From Plutella xylostella (lineage: Eukaryota > Arthropoda > Insecta > Lepidoptera > Plutellidae), in contig NC_063991.1 of assembly GCF_932276165.1 (NCBI RefSeq), forward strand, positions 425,001 through 489,000: a stretch of DNA of 64,000 bases, written 5' to 3'. Each line of letters begins with the position of its first letter. The stretch's first letter is position 1. Shown here one piece after another: positions 1-9,710 of this stretch. The notes beneath the pieces were generated by a model, which ran no database searches, was not told the DNA's origin, and saw only the letters and a program-made list of their open reading frames with translations. The position numbers and the translations under genes are program-made.

Positions 1-2
1 TA

Positions 3-2510
3 TCGGAACGCACAGTAGTACGTGATATGGTTGAAGAATTAGAAAACGCCGGAATAGTCCGCCCTTCGTCTTCCGAATATGCATCACCTATATTATTAGT
101 AAAAAAAAAAACTGGTGGTTATCGTCTGTGCATCGATTTTAGGGCTCTAAATAAAAAGACTATTAAAGAACATTATCCGTTACCGAGAATAGACGGACAG
201 TTAGATAACCTTGCAGGATTTAAGTACTACACAACTCTTGACTTAGCTTCCGGATATTATCAGATCCCCCTTTTAGAGACTTCAAAACATTTAACAGCTT
301 TTATCACGCCTGATGGGCAATATGAATTTAATAGGATGCCATTTGGACTTTCAAATGCCCCTGCTGTCTTTCAGCGAACGATTAATAAAATATTAGGAAA
401 TTCTAGATTTAAAAAAGCGTTTGCTTATATGGACGACATCATTGTGCCATCCAAAGAAATTCAGGATGGATTTAAAAGTCTGCAAGACACGTTAGAATTG
501 TTTAAAAATGCGGGATTAACGTTAAATATCGAAAAATGTAATTTTTTTATGCAATCTATAGAATATTTAGGTTTTGAAGTTGACGAAAATGGAATTAAAC
601 CCGGTGCGAAAAAAATTCAAGCTGTGGAAAAGTTCCCAGTTCCAACCAATCAACACGGAGTCAGACAATTCTTGGGTTTGGCAAGTTTTTTTCGAAAATT
701 TGTTAATGGTTTTTCAGTAATTGCAAAGCCACTTACACAATTGTTGAGAAAGGATTCAAGTTTTAGTTGGACAGATAAACAACAGATAGCTTTCGAAACT
801 CTGAAAAACGAGTTAATGAAAAGACCAATTCTCACGCACACTGATGCGTCTAAAATTGGTTTGGCTGGTATTCTATTACAAAGAAAAGACACAACATCAC
901 CCTTCAAAGCGGTTGCTTATTATAGTAAACAGACTTCTCCTGAAGAATCTCATTTTTCATCCTATGATCTCGAAACATTAGCAGTTGTATCATCGTTGCA
1001 AAGATTCAGAGTATATTTATTGGGCATTCATTTCACCATTGTAACAGACTGTAATTCACTACGATCCACTTTCGAAAAACGTGATATTATTGCGAGAGTT
1101 GCCCGATGGTGGAACATTTTGCAGGAATATGACTTTTCAATAAGTTACAAACCCGGTAAATTCATGTCACACGTAGACGCATTAAGCCGGAATCCAGTTG
1201 ATTGTGGTAGTAATTCTCTAGAAGTTCGCAGCGTCGCCATAGATTGGGTAGCAACCGTGCAGCAAAATGATAATGAGATCAGACGTATTGCTGATATTCT
1301 TAGGGATAAACAAAATACTAATGCGGTCGAAATAACCAGAAATTTTAATTTGAAAAGAGGTCTTGTATACCGAAAAACAGATCATGGCGAAAAATGGGTG
1401 GTACCAAAAGGAGTTAGGTGGCAAGTTGTTAAAGCTAATCACGATGACATTGGTCATTTTAGCCTTGATAAGACATACGGAAAAATTAAAGAATCTTATT
1501 GGTTTCCGAAAATGAAAAGATTTGTAAAAAAAGATGTCGAGTCGTGTTTACAATGTGCTCACGCAAAAACCCCTGCCACAAAGAAAGCTGGCCAGTTACA
1601 TTGTATAGAAAAAGTTCCTCAACCATTTCATACAGTACACGTTGATCATTTGGGGCCCTTTGTTAAAAGTAAACAATCAAACACCCACTTGCTAATGATA
1701 ATTGACGCGTTTACAAAGTTTTTAATAATTGTTCCAGTAAAAAGCACTAAATCTTTACATTCAATCAAAGCTCTTAATAATTACTTTCATACCTTTGGAG
1801 TTCCGAGAAGATTAATTTCAGATCGAGGAACATCTTTCACATCAAACATGTTTCAAGATTTTGTAAGCCCATTAGGAATCAAGCATATTTTGAATGCCGT
1901 TGCAACTCCAAGAGCCAATGGACAAATAGAACGGTACAATAGAACGGTTTTATCAGCTTTGACAACAAGCACTCAAGGTAAATCTGAAAAATCATGGGAT
2001 GAATTTATACCTAAAGTTCAATGGGGTATTAATAACACGGTCAATAAAGGTATAGGGAAGACTCCTTCACAAGCTTTATTTGGAACTAATTTGAATGGAA
2101 CTTCGGATTCCTTTTTGCGTTTAGAAGTTGTGTCTGAGGATGAATTAGATAGAACCGAAATAAGAAATGAGATATCACAACATATAGATAATAATCAACA
2201 AAAACAGAAGGAAAGGTATGATAGAGGAAGAAGAATTGTCAATTATAACGTAGGTGATCTTGTAAGAATTGAAAGGGAAATTCCATCAACTGGTCAAAGT
2301 AAAAAACTTATTCCAAAATTGAGAGGTCCGTATCGTATTTGTAAAATATTAGGGAACGACAGATATGAAGTTGAAGACACGCCCTTATCTCGCAAAAATA
2401 ACAGACCATTTAAAAGTGTATTTGCTGTAGATAAGATATATCCTTGGCTTGTGTTCAATAGGGACGACAGCATAAATGATTCATCTAGTGAAGATGACAA
2501 CGATGAATGA
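3..2510 (+). CDS. Ty3/gypsy retrotransposon pol (RT, RNase H, integrase), 5' part outside window
   Basis: The frame is open from the window edge to a stop at 2510. Numbering from the Met at 27, the polymerase has the reverse transcriptase motif YMDD at residues 134-137, an RNase H start with TDAS (Asp273), and an integrase with an N-terminal HHCC zinc site (ending CLQC, Cys507 and Cys510) followed by a D,D,E core: Asp540 in VDHLG, Asp599 in SDRG, Glu635 in GQIER. The order RT, RNase H, integrase is that of Ty3/gypsy (Metaviridae). The gag and protease part lies upstream of the window. No envelope-like frame follows, so this looks like an element without env or one that lost it. There is no stop or frameshift in the visible 836 codons, which suggests a fairly young insertion. 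Confidence 0.93.
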   Translation, partial: SERTVVRDMVEELENAGIVRPSSSEYASPILLVKKKTGGYRLCIDFRALNKKTIKEHYPLPRIDGQLDNLAGFKYYTTLDLASGYYQIPLLETSKHLTAFITPDGQYEFNRMPFGLSNAPAVFQRTINKILGNSRFKKAFAYMDDIIVPSKEIQDGFKSLQDTLELFKNAGLTLNIEKCNFFMQSIEYLGFEVDENGIKPGAKKIQAVEKFPVPTNQHGVRQFLGLASFFRKFVNGFSVIAKPLTQLLRKDSSFSWTDKQQIAFETLKNELMKRPILTHTDASKIGLAGILLQRKDTTSPFKAVAYYSKQTSPEESHFSSYDLETLAVVSSLQRFRVYLLGIHFTIVTDCNSLRSTFEKRDIIARVARWWNILQEYDFSISYKPGKFMSHVDALSRNPVDCGSNSLEVRSVAIDWVATVQQNDNEIRRIADILRDKQNTNAVEITRNFNLKRGLVYRKTDHGEKWVVPKGVRWQVVKANHDDIGHFSLDKTYGKIKESYWFPKMKRFVKKDVESCLQCAHAKTPATKKAGQLHCIEKVPQPFHTVHVDHLGPFVKSKQSNTHLLMIIDAFTKFLIIVPVKSTKSLHSIKALNNYFHTFGVPRRLISDRGTSFTSNMFQDFVSPLGIKHILNAVATPRANGQIERYNRTVLSALTTSTQGKSEKSWDEFIPKVQWGINNTVNKGIGKTPSQALFGTNLNGTSDSFLRLEVVSEDELDRTEIRNEISQHIDNNQQKQKERYDRGRRIVNYNVGDLVRIEREIPSTGQSKKLIPKLRGPYRICKILGNDRYEVEDTPLSRKNNRPFKSVFAVDKIYPWLVFNRDDSINDSSSEDDNDE

Positions 2511-2580
2511 GTTCATTCTGTAACACGAACAATGTAGATAAGTTGCTTAAATGAAACAAAGATCATGCTTGTTAATACTA

Positions 2581-2834
2581 TGTATTGAGGACATGTAAGG
2601 GGATTCAATACATACAAAATTTGAATTAAAGAGATGTATTGAAGACATGTAAGGGGCTTCAATGCATACAAAATTTGAATTAAAGAGATGTGTTGAAGAC
2701 GTGTAAGGGGCTTCAATGCATACAAAATTTGAATTAAAGAGATGTGTTGAAGACATGTAAGGGGCTTCAATGCATACAAAATTTGAATTAAAGAGATGTG
2801 TTGAAGACATGTAAGGGGCTTCAATGCATATAAA
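2581..2834. repeat. 54-bp tandem repeat (about 4.7 copies) downstream of gypsy pol
   Basis: Copies begin at 2581, 2635, 2689, 2743 and 2797, each opening TGTRTTGARGACRTGTAAGG; the last is incomplete. The first copy differs most and the inner ones differ by one or two bases. Because 54 is a multiple of three, two minus-strand frames run open through the array and repeat an 18-residue unit; I take these as by-products. The array lies between the pol stop and the probable 3' LTR. Confidence 0.9.
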
Positions 2835-2879
2835 GATTGTTATTAGTTAAGATTATAATATGTAATAAAGTGAAAACAT

Positions 2880-3364
2880 GTAAATAGGTTAGTTTTATAG
2901 TCATTGGCTAGATTGTAAGAAAAATTGAATCATTGTGTACTTCATACAATATTTTTTTGGTACAATATTGTTTCACGAGACGTGAAATATTCAGGACGGC
3001 CGAATGTTAGCAATGTTTCTGTCTGTGAGACAATGTTGTTACAAATATTGATTAACTTATTCAATTGCTCATTGCATTTTAGTGGCATTAGTAATGTTTT
3101 AGGTAATTATGTAATAATTAATGTTATATAATAGATGAATTATATATATTTCCACCTAAATTGTTCAATAAACTAACATTAAAAGCTGTATGTTAAACAG
3201 CAAACTCAGAACGCACAAACGGAACATAAATTGCCTACACTCGGCTTTAGTATAAAAACGGTGCGTTCTGAGTTCGGCTGGCAGTCTTGTTCGAACCTTT
3301 GAGCTGTGAACATCAAATAAACGACTTTGAAATTTATCATTGGTATTTCATTAAGTAGTCCAAC
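2880..3364 (+). mobile_element. Probable 3' LTR region of the gypsy element
   Basis: This stretch holds a TATAAAA at 3251, an AATAAA at about 3316 and an end CCAACA near 3364, the order of U3, R and U5 in an LTR. A perfect 14-bp inverted repeat (AACTCAGAACGCAC at 3203-3216, GTGCGTTCTGAGTT at 3261-3274) brackets the TATA box. The 5' LTR is outside the window, so the LTR borders cannot be fixed and the coordinates are approximate. Confidence 0.4.
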
Positions 3365-3812
3365 ACTATATATTACGGAATAAAAACTTCCTGCATAACA
3401 AATATAATGAAGACCCGTTCGGTTATTTAAGCGAGAAAGAGGAACAAATAATATACATTGTAGGCGTACACGCACCATGTAGCGACACATGTTGTAGTCA
3501 CGTTTTGCATTGTATGCCTTTTGGTAACTTGATCAATGCGCAGACGCTAGTCGTCTCGCGCCCGCCACTTAGATAACACACTTAAGAAATGTAATTTGGT
3601 TATGGTAGTTGTATTTTATCGATACTAAAGGACTACTTAATTTTAAATCATTTGCCCATCACTACAGCCACCTCACTCTCCCTCAATTTGTCAACAAATT
3701 CAACAAAACATATTTTCGAATTTCGTATTCGATTTCTAGTGCAATGTGAAACAATTCACACACAATTAGCTTAATAAAATCCTAATGCATCACAAAACAC
3801 ATCACAAGCGCC

Positions 3813-5310
3813 ATGGCTGACCCTTTAGTGCTGCGACGGAAGGGCTTCCTAGTCCAGCCACATACTGATGATTATTACGAAGAAACCAGCAGTTTCAACA
3901 AGTACTTCCTGTGTGATACGTGCATGAGAAGATTTGCGCAGAAGTGTAGTCTCGCTAAGCACTTCTCCAGGTGTTTGAAACAGTACGATGTGAAGTGTAA
4001 ATGGTGCAATATTTCGTTCAAAAACCATGGCAACCTCGCGTCGCATATCAAGTTTTTGCATAGTAATACCAAGTAAGTTGCATATTTGTTATAATTTGCG
4101 TCAAGCTGCGTACAGACCGGCCCAACGAACGGCCAACGAATGCCCAACTATGGATATTTATCATACATAATACAGGGCAGATTGCAGCAACGAAGGTCAA
4201 CAAAACCCGTTCGTTGATGTTCTTTTGTCTGTACGCAGCTTAATTTGCACCAGAACATCTGTATTTGCTTGCATGTTATGTGCAGTAGTAAGCAATTCTT
4301 TGCTGATTTAGATATTTTGTTGTTACTTTAGGAAAAAGTTCAATTTCATTTCAATTTAAAAGTGTGATATATTGATTAAACAAAAACACACCTAGATCTA
4401 AGCCACAATACTAATAAATATTAGTTTGATTTGTGAAAAAAAACATTTATTTTTAATTTCTTAGCCTAGTTTTAACCTATTATTTATAATTTATTAATAT
4501 TTCAAAGGCGTCCACATTTTTCTTCAACACCCTTCAATACTTAACTACAGGCCAATTCTTAGAAAAATTGAAGGGTTGGTAAATATTTAACATTTAGCAT
4601 CTGATTGTGGCAATATTGCAGCAAAAAAAACAAAAAATCAACTGGTTAATGTCCATGTTTCTCTTTTCAGTATAGAGGAAGGCAAGATCAAAAAGAAAGT
4701 AGCGCAAACGAAAAAGTATTACTCATGCACCGTCTGCGAAGAGCGATACCAACAGAAGTGGAGACTGGTCCGTCACATCCGCCTCGCCCACTACAACCTC
4801 GAAGCCAAGACGCTCTCCTGCGAACTGAAGAAAGTCAACCAAGTGTGGTTCGAGAAAGTCCTCAACTCTAACACTGTCATGGAAATGAAGAAAACTGGGC
4901 AAAACGTCCTGGTTATGCGAAAACTCGGTCCAAACACGGCCATCAAAGTTCACGATACAAATAACCCTGTCACTGATCTTAGCGATCTGTACCCTACAAG
5001 TGCGGACGAGACTGTTGAATGCAATTTCTGCAAGAAGCGGTTCAACAAACGGTGTCTCACTAAGCACATAGAGGAAAGGCATTTGAGTGTGCAGCGTCAC
5101 CACTGCAACAACTGCAATAGTTCGTTCAAACGCCACTATCTGTACATAAGACACGTTTGCAATAAGACTAGAAAGAGGCGGAGACGGCGGGTTAATGTTG
5201 AACCTGCGGAGCTCGCAGAACAGCTGAATGCAGTCAGAGAGAGGATTAAGAAGCCAACAGACTTTCGAAGTAGAATATTGAAGAGTTTTGGTAAAATACA
5301 CAGGCATTAA
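3813..5310 (+). CDS. Gene A: two-exon C2H2 zinc-finger protein, 299 aa
   Basis: Exons are 3813-4072 and 4671-5310. The donor is GTAAGT at 4073, the acceptor CTCTTTTCAG ends at 4670, and the join is in phase (2+1). The ATG in CGCCATGGC is a good start context. Finger 1 is C2HC (Cys34, Cys37, His50, Cys54); finger 2 is Cys62, Cys65, His78, His83; finger 3 is Cys106, Cys109, His122, His127; finger 4 is Cys204, Cys207, His219, His224. A fifth, CNNC at about 232-235 followed by RHVC, is degenerate. A basic run near residue 255 could be a nuclear localisation signal. There is no ZAD. It is likely a nuclear nucleic-acid-binding protein; no named orthologue is recognised. The intron carries a MITE. 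Confidence 0.8.
4103..4241. mobile_element. MITE, terminal repeats AAGCTGCGTACAGAC
   Basis: The 15-bp ends AAGCTGCGTACAGAC and GTCTGTACGCAGCTT are perfect inverted repeats around 139 bp, inside the intron of gene A. A second, diverged copy in opposite orientation is at 28094-28233. No coding capacity. Confidence 0.75.
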
Positions 5311-5369
5311 GGTTATAGAGGAAAAGGACTGGTTTTAGTAGAGATTGCAGCGAAAAAACCTCAGCTATT

Positions 5370-5495
5370 GCTACACGGGTTTGTTATCGTCATAGATTAA
5401 CGTCACCATATCGCGATTCGCCATAAATACGGCTCTGTGATTGGTGGACCGCGCAGTTAACGAGTTTATCGACGTCGATAACGAACCCGTGTAGC
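5370..5495. mobile_element. Palindromic MITE, ends GCTACACGGGTT
   Basis: Ends at 5370-5389 and 5476-5495 are 20-bp inverted repeats with one mismatch (GCTACACGGGTTTGTTATCG and the complement of its C variant). It lies just past the gene A stop. Confidence 0.65.
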
Positions 5496-5549
5496 CGTCA
5501 CTAAAAAGGAATCAGGTTCTTTCGCTCAGACTGTGTACGAAGGGGGAGG

Positions 5550-5589
5550 CCACAAGAGCGTAATTTAAAACATTACGGTCGTGTGGCCT
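5550..5589. repeat. Short imperfect hairpin
   Basis: GAGGCCACAAGAGCGTAAT faces ATTACGGTCGTGTGGCCTC across a few AT-rich bases, giving a stem of about 19 bp with four mismatches. It may be in the 3' untranslated region of gene A. Confidence 0.45.
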
Positions 5590-5745
5590 CACCCTAAGGA
5601 GTAGGATGGAAGAAAGATGTCTAGAATCTGTTGTGGATAAAAAGTTTAATAGCTTCATCACAAAAACTAGACGCAGGTAATCACAAGTTCAACAGATGTT
5701 CAAACACTGTTGAACCTTGAGCTTAACTTTTTTGTGGTGAGTAAA

Positions 5746-5880
5746 GGCCACTTGCACAAACATATTAAATCTAGATTTAGTGTCAAATATCGATTTAAGA
5801 ATCGTCAATCCATACAAATTTATGGCTTAAATCGAGATTTAACACTAAATATAGATTTAATATGTTTGTGCAAGTCGCCC
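5746..5880. mobile_element. MITE, ends GGCCACTTGCACAA
   Basis: Nearly the whole 135 bp folds on itself: the left arm CTTGCACAAACATATTAAAT matches the complement of the right arm, and an inner pair GTGTCAAAT / TTTAACACT extends it. Related arms flank the LINE at 21327-21413 and 26460-26632. Confidence 0.75.
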
Positions 5881-5902
5881 TAAGACCAAAAGAATATACA
5901 TG

Positions 5903-6055
5903 ATGTTGCAAAAAGGGTAAGTATGCTAAGCCGAAAAGGGGTGACCCAGGGGTTCATCCTGAACAATTTTTGTTCTACGAGTTTTGAAAATTCACGAAAT
6001 TGTTCAGAATTACCCCCTAAGTCACCCCCTTCCGGCTTAGTATACCCTTTTCTAT
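5903..6055. mobile_element. MITE, ends TGTTGCAAAAAGGGTA
   Basis: Inverted ends carry GCAAAAAGGGTA...CTAAGCCG and CGGCTTAG...TACCCTTTT. The same terminal sequence bounds the copy at 9897-10127 and appears alone at 46322-46359 and 38113-38128, so this is a family in the window. Confidence 0.65.
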
Positions 6056-6488
6056 GTACATAATTAGTATTAATTAATTGAGTGACGCTTTGTTTTCGTA
6101 GTGTAATTTATATTTTTCTTTTACTTAAGTACTTGCAATGGAATTATCTAATCGTAATTTACAATCTATTTCGCCTACTGTGCATATTTAATTACAATTT
6201 ATTTAGGTTGTAACCTACTGTTATTAATTAATTACTTAAAGCATTGAAGTCCAAGCTAATTCGTTAGTTTATGTGGTTAATATATCATTCAATCATCACA
6301 TAATTTTACCTACTCTGTAACATAATAATATTTGCAATATAATTTTCATCACACAAAATGTATTTATTTAAATGTAATATTTTTATAGGTAATAAATAAA
6401 TAGTGTAGGATATTTTTATAGCTGTTTTAATTTATGTGAAATGCATTGGAACACTATATGCTAAAACTACTGTGGCTAAACAAAACTA

Positions 6489-6748
6489 ATAATAATAATA
6501 ATATGTGGGGACATCTCACACACGGCCATCCGACCCCAAGCTAGGCAGTGCCTGTGTTATGGGTATCGGACAGCTGATATATCTACACAAATACATAGAT
6601 AGAAGATACATACTAAATATAAATATCAACACCCAAGACCCGAGTACAAATATTTGTCTTTAAACAAATATCTGCCCCAACCGGGAATCGAACCCGGGAC
6701 CTTCGGCATAGCAGTCAGGGCCACTAACCACTACGCCATTCGACCGTC
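6489..6748 (-). mobile_element. tRNA-headed SINE, family 1
   Basis: Read on the minus strand it starts CGGTCGAATGGCGTAGTGG (A-box like) and has the B-box GGTTCGATTCC, the internal RNA polymerase III promoter of tRNA-derived SINEs, and it ends in a TTA-type repeat. Copies of the same family are at 20921-21169, 46848-47103, 55760-56006 and 61960-62205. Confidence 0.85.
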
Positions 6749-7252
6749 AAAACTAACGAATGTGAGCTGTCATGCAATCTATACGCTGGCAGCGTTCGAT
6801 TTTATCTAATGAGTGATTTTCCTTGACAGTTTAAAAGTTCCAAAATCGTCCGATAGATGGCCACCGGCCTGTCGGTTTTTATGAGCTGCATTCTTCGTAG
6901 GCAACGGAAGATATCTTAAATGATACAAATGTTACAGTCCTACCATAAAGCAATATTACAGCCATGTACCTAGTAGTTATCGTTATCGCATATTCATACT
7001 CATCATATAGTTGAAGTCACATCCATTTGGTTTCTGTAATGGCTGACGACTCTCCATGCCGTCTATAAATAAAATACCGTGCTGTTTAGTATGAAGTTTT
7101 ACTAGCGCCATCTATAATCGGTTTTTGTCTATGGTTATAGTCTATGATGGAAAATCTCCCACTAGTGTAATGTTTAAAATCATATTAAATTTTACCTATA
7201 GTGCCTCTTAACTTCAAAGTAAATACCATTATCATGAAGGATACCGGTTTAA
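6749..7252. other. Intergenic stretch without a gene
   Basis: No exon or long frame is supported. A segment around 7080-7130 (GTGCTGTTTAGTATGAAG and flanks) resembles one arm of the palindrome at 13279-13356, so part of it is a repeat remnant. Confidence 0.5.
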
Positions 7253-7393
7253 GGGCCTGTTCCACAATGTCTGGTTAGTGGCTACCTGTCGGATAAAATA
7301 CATACTGTCACTGTCTAAAAAATAATGACAGAGAGTGACAGCATGTATTTTATCCGACAGGTAGCGACTAACCAGACATTGTGGAACAGGGGC
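7253..7393. mobile_element. Long-palindrome MITE, ends GGGCCTGTTCCACAATGTCT
   Basis: Two arms of about 60 bp are almost perfect inverted repeats (GGGCCTGTTCCACAATGTCT to ACAGTGAC facing GTCACT to GGAACAGGGGC), with a short AT-rich loop near 7322. Typical of a non-autonomous DNA element. Confidence 0.8.
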
Positions 7394-7671
7394 TAAATAT
7401 TATAAAGTGTGGTCATTTTTCAGTGCTCCATATCTTGGACACCCTGACACTGACCAATAGGATAGATTTAAGGGAGGACACTGATAAATTTTCACACTGT
7501 AGGCCACCTTGCTTCCTTTATCTTTCTGACAAAGAAAATAAGAAGTATGTATGTTAGTATTAAAATAAATATAATTATGTTCCTTATCAAAGCAGTTTTT
7601 CTTTATAGGTACCACCTACCACCAGCTTTGATAAATAATATAGGAACCAGATGTAATGTCACATACATAAA

Positions 7672-7824
7672 CAAAGGGAAATACTGACCGCATTTTGTTA
7701 ATTGTCAAACCGTTTTAAGTTCAACCTTATGACAACCATTGTACCAATGAATAAAGTCACAAATCTTCTAACCAAACTTATTCGAAATAAGAGCTTAATG
7801 GTAGAAGTGGAGTGTTAGTTTCTT
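7672..7824. repeat. Interspersed repeat, also at 47113-47240 in inverse orientation
   Basis: Shared words in the same order on opposite strands include AGTCACAAATCTTCT, GACAACCAT and GTTTTAAGTTCAACC. The family is not recognised and no coding frame is present. Confidence 0.6.
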
Positions 7825-7844
7825 TTGCACTGAAATTCCATCTT

Positions 7845-8097
7845 GTTCTTCAATCGTGTGAATGCACTAAGCTAACTTCCTCCAGTGTTTTGCTACTCTT
7901 ATTGCGAGATCATTGGCCTTCATCAGGTCTCCTTGACTGCACTTTGGGGCATTAGGACACTCTAAAAGATGTGACGTAGTCTGGAGGCTTCCGCAACTGC
8001 ATAGAGTGCTGGCATTGGCTGGGAGCATATACCATCGCCTTAAATTGTCCTTCGTCCGGGCAACGCCCATCTTCAACATCCCAACTCCAAATTCCAT
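7845..8097 (-). pseudogene. 3' end of a non-LTR retrotransposon (C-terminal zinc-knuckle fragment)
   Basis: The last 76 codons of a LINE frame end at 7867 with the motif CSCGSLQTTSHLLECP and the tail VAKHWRKLA, as in C-terminal CCHC-type tails of LINE polymerases. The element is 5'-truncated near 8100. The final 70 bp or so, including the 3' noncoding end, recur at 11070-11150 as the tail of a SINE. Confidence 0.65.
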
Positions 8098-8100
8098 CTA

Positions 8101-8672
8101 TTTCGTATTATTATTTATCAAAGACCAACATCAAGTATTAGTTTTAAAAAATGTACCACCTAAAAAGGATTAGTTAGATTTGTTGTCAGTCGCTGAATAC
8201 CCATAGTACCTACGCTGAAAGTAGGTTTATGTCAGGAAAAATAAGTAATTCATTGTTTACAACAAATATAATCATAATTAGTGTACTTACAAACATTTGC
8301 CGGCCTCGGTGACAATTTAACCATAGTGGATTAGAGCATAACCAGTCGACACATCTGTCAAGAATTTTATGTGGACATATAATTGATGAACCAACCCTGG
8401 TTACGATCTAACTGACTATTGTGAAATTGGAGCTAAACCTATTTTAAAGAACTTTAAGGTAAAATCTACCGGATGGTTCCTAAACAAAGGAGTAAGTATA
8501 TTCACAAATGCATTCATTCAAACTTGGCAAAAAAATTAAAAATAATCTTTGAGTGTCTTTTTATTTGAATTTATACATACATACAGGGTTACCTAGTTTG
8601 GGAGTCAGGGTTTTCATGTTGTGTGTTTACTCTACTTGTTTCTAATAAATATTTACAAAGATTTTATATAAT
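8101..8672. other. Intergenic stretch without a gene
   Basis: AT-rich. I see no exon with splice signals, no tandem repeat and no clear element end. Confidence 0.4.
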
Positions 8673-8740
8673 ACTAGCTATTCCCGCGAGCTTCGCTTCG
8701 CTTTAAAAAGTTTTTTTTTTGTTCTTTGTCAGGGTCTAGA

Positions 8741-9525
8741 CCAGCTATACTCATCCTGCGGCCCGCCAGGCCTTTCTCCGTGGCCCGCGTGCCATGAGAG
8801 ATAATAGGGAATATGCGTGTGTTTTTTTATATTATATTCGATAGTTTACATCGCTTTATAATAGTTAAAAAAAAAACAAAAAAACCGGCCAAGTGCGAGT
8901 CGGGCTCGCGCACAAAGGGTTCCGTAGCAGCAAATATAATAACCAAAATTACAGTTAAATCAACCTATCTCAAAAACTATAAGAGATACTTTGATCAAAC
9001 CAAAAATCGTTGAAAGAGTTAATTAGCATGCATCACCTCTATTTTTTTTAGAATTTTATACCCCGTAGTTATAAAAATAGAGGGGGGGGGACATACTTTT
9101 TACGACTTTGAGAGCTGATATCTCAAAAACCGTTCACTTTAAGAAAAATGTTTTTTAGAAAACTTTATATCATTTTAAAAGACCTTTCCATTGATACCCC
9201 ACACGGGTATGTACATCGAAAAAAAAAATTTCATCCCTCAGTTACATGTATGGGGGGCCCCACCCCCAATTCTTTTTTTTACTATTTAGTGTCATATTTT
9301 TGTAGCGGTTCATACAGCACATATTCCTATCAAATTTCATCACTGTAGTACTTATAGTTTCCGAGTAAATCGGCTGTGACAGACGGACAGACGGACATGA
9401 CGAAACTATAAGGGTTCCGTTTTTGCCATTTTGGCTACGGAACCCTAAAAATATTGCTTGTGGCCCGCGAAACCATGACTTAAACGTTTTTGAGGCCCGC
9501 GAAAAAAAAAAGGTTGAGTACCAGG
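8741..9525. mobile_element. hAT-like non-autonomous element with 8-bp target duplication
   Basis: It is flanked by GGTCTAGA at 8733-8740 and 9526-9533, an 8-bp duplication as made by hAT transposases. Its ends CCAGCTATACTCATCC and, reversed, CCTGGTACTCAACC are imperfect inverted repeats, with GGCCCGC words near both ends. It was itself hit by the repeat at 8866-9452. Confidence 0.75.
8866..9452 (-). mobile_element. Lepidopteran repeat of the CCGGCCAAGTGCGAGTCGG type
   Basis: Almost identical to 52586-53160. It opens CCGGCCAAGTGCGAGTCGG and closes GGCTACGGAACCCTAAAAA. Inverted words GGGTTCCGTAGC and GCTACGGAACCC lie near the two ends. Short open frames inside it recur at the second copy and are not genes. 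This is the innermost of three nested elements. Confidence 0.85.
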
Positions 9526-9710
9526 GGTCTAGACCATCTGTAAGTATACTAAATTTCATTCAAATCCGTTCAGTACTTTTGGCGTGAAAGAGTAACAGAC
9601 AGAAAGACAGACACAGTTACTTTCGCATTTATAATATTATGTAGTTAGGATATTTTTTTTTAAGTAAGTATATTTTTCATCTTTTTCAAGTTGTTCTTAA
9701 AGTGTCCTTC

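Larger units (their letters stand above)
8673..9653 (+). mobile_element. Lepidopteran interspersed repeat (CTATTCCCGCGAGCTTCG type), split by a nested insertion
   Basis: The left part (8673-8740) and right part (9526-9653, ending at the TTATAATATTA motif) together match the uninterrupted copy at 29224-29443 in order. The break carries a duplicated GGTCTAGA and a 785-bp insertion. Other diverged copies are at 14342-14545 and, reversed, 38299-38480. Confidence 0.75.

Noticed and set aside
2513..2824. Two overlapping minus-strand frames of 87 and 103 codons with an 18-residue repeat
   Set aside because: They arise because the 54-bp DNA repeat is a multiple of three; no start context, splice signal or protein-like composition supports them.
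4723..5307. 194-codon minus-strand frame
   Set aside because: It is the mirror of gene A exon 2, which has zinc-finger motifs and splice signals on the plus strand.
9242..9559. Frames of 66 to 105 codons in the CCGGCCAAGTGCGAG repeat
   Set aside because: The same short plus-strand frame appears in the other copy (52842-53042); it is a repeat sequence and not a gene.
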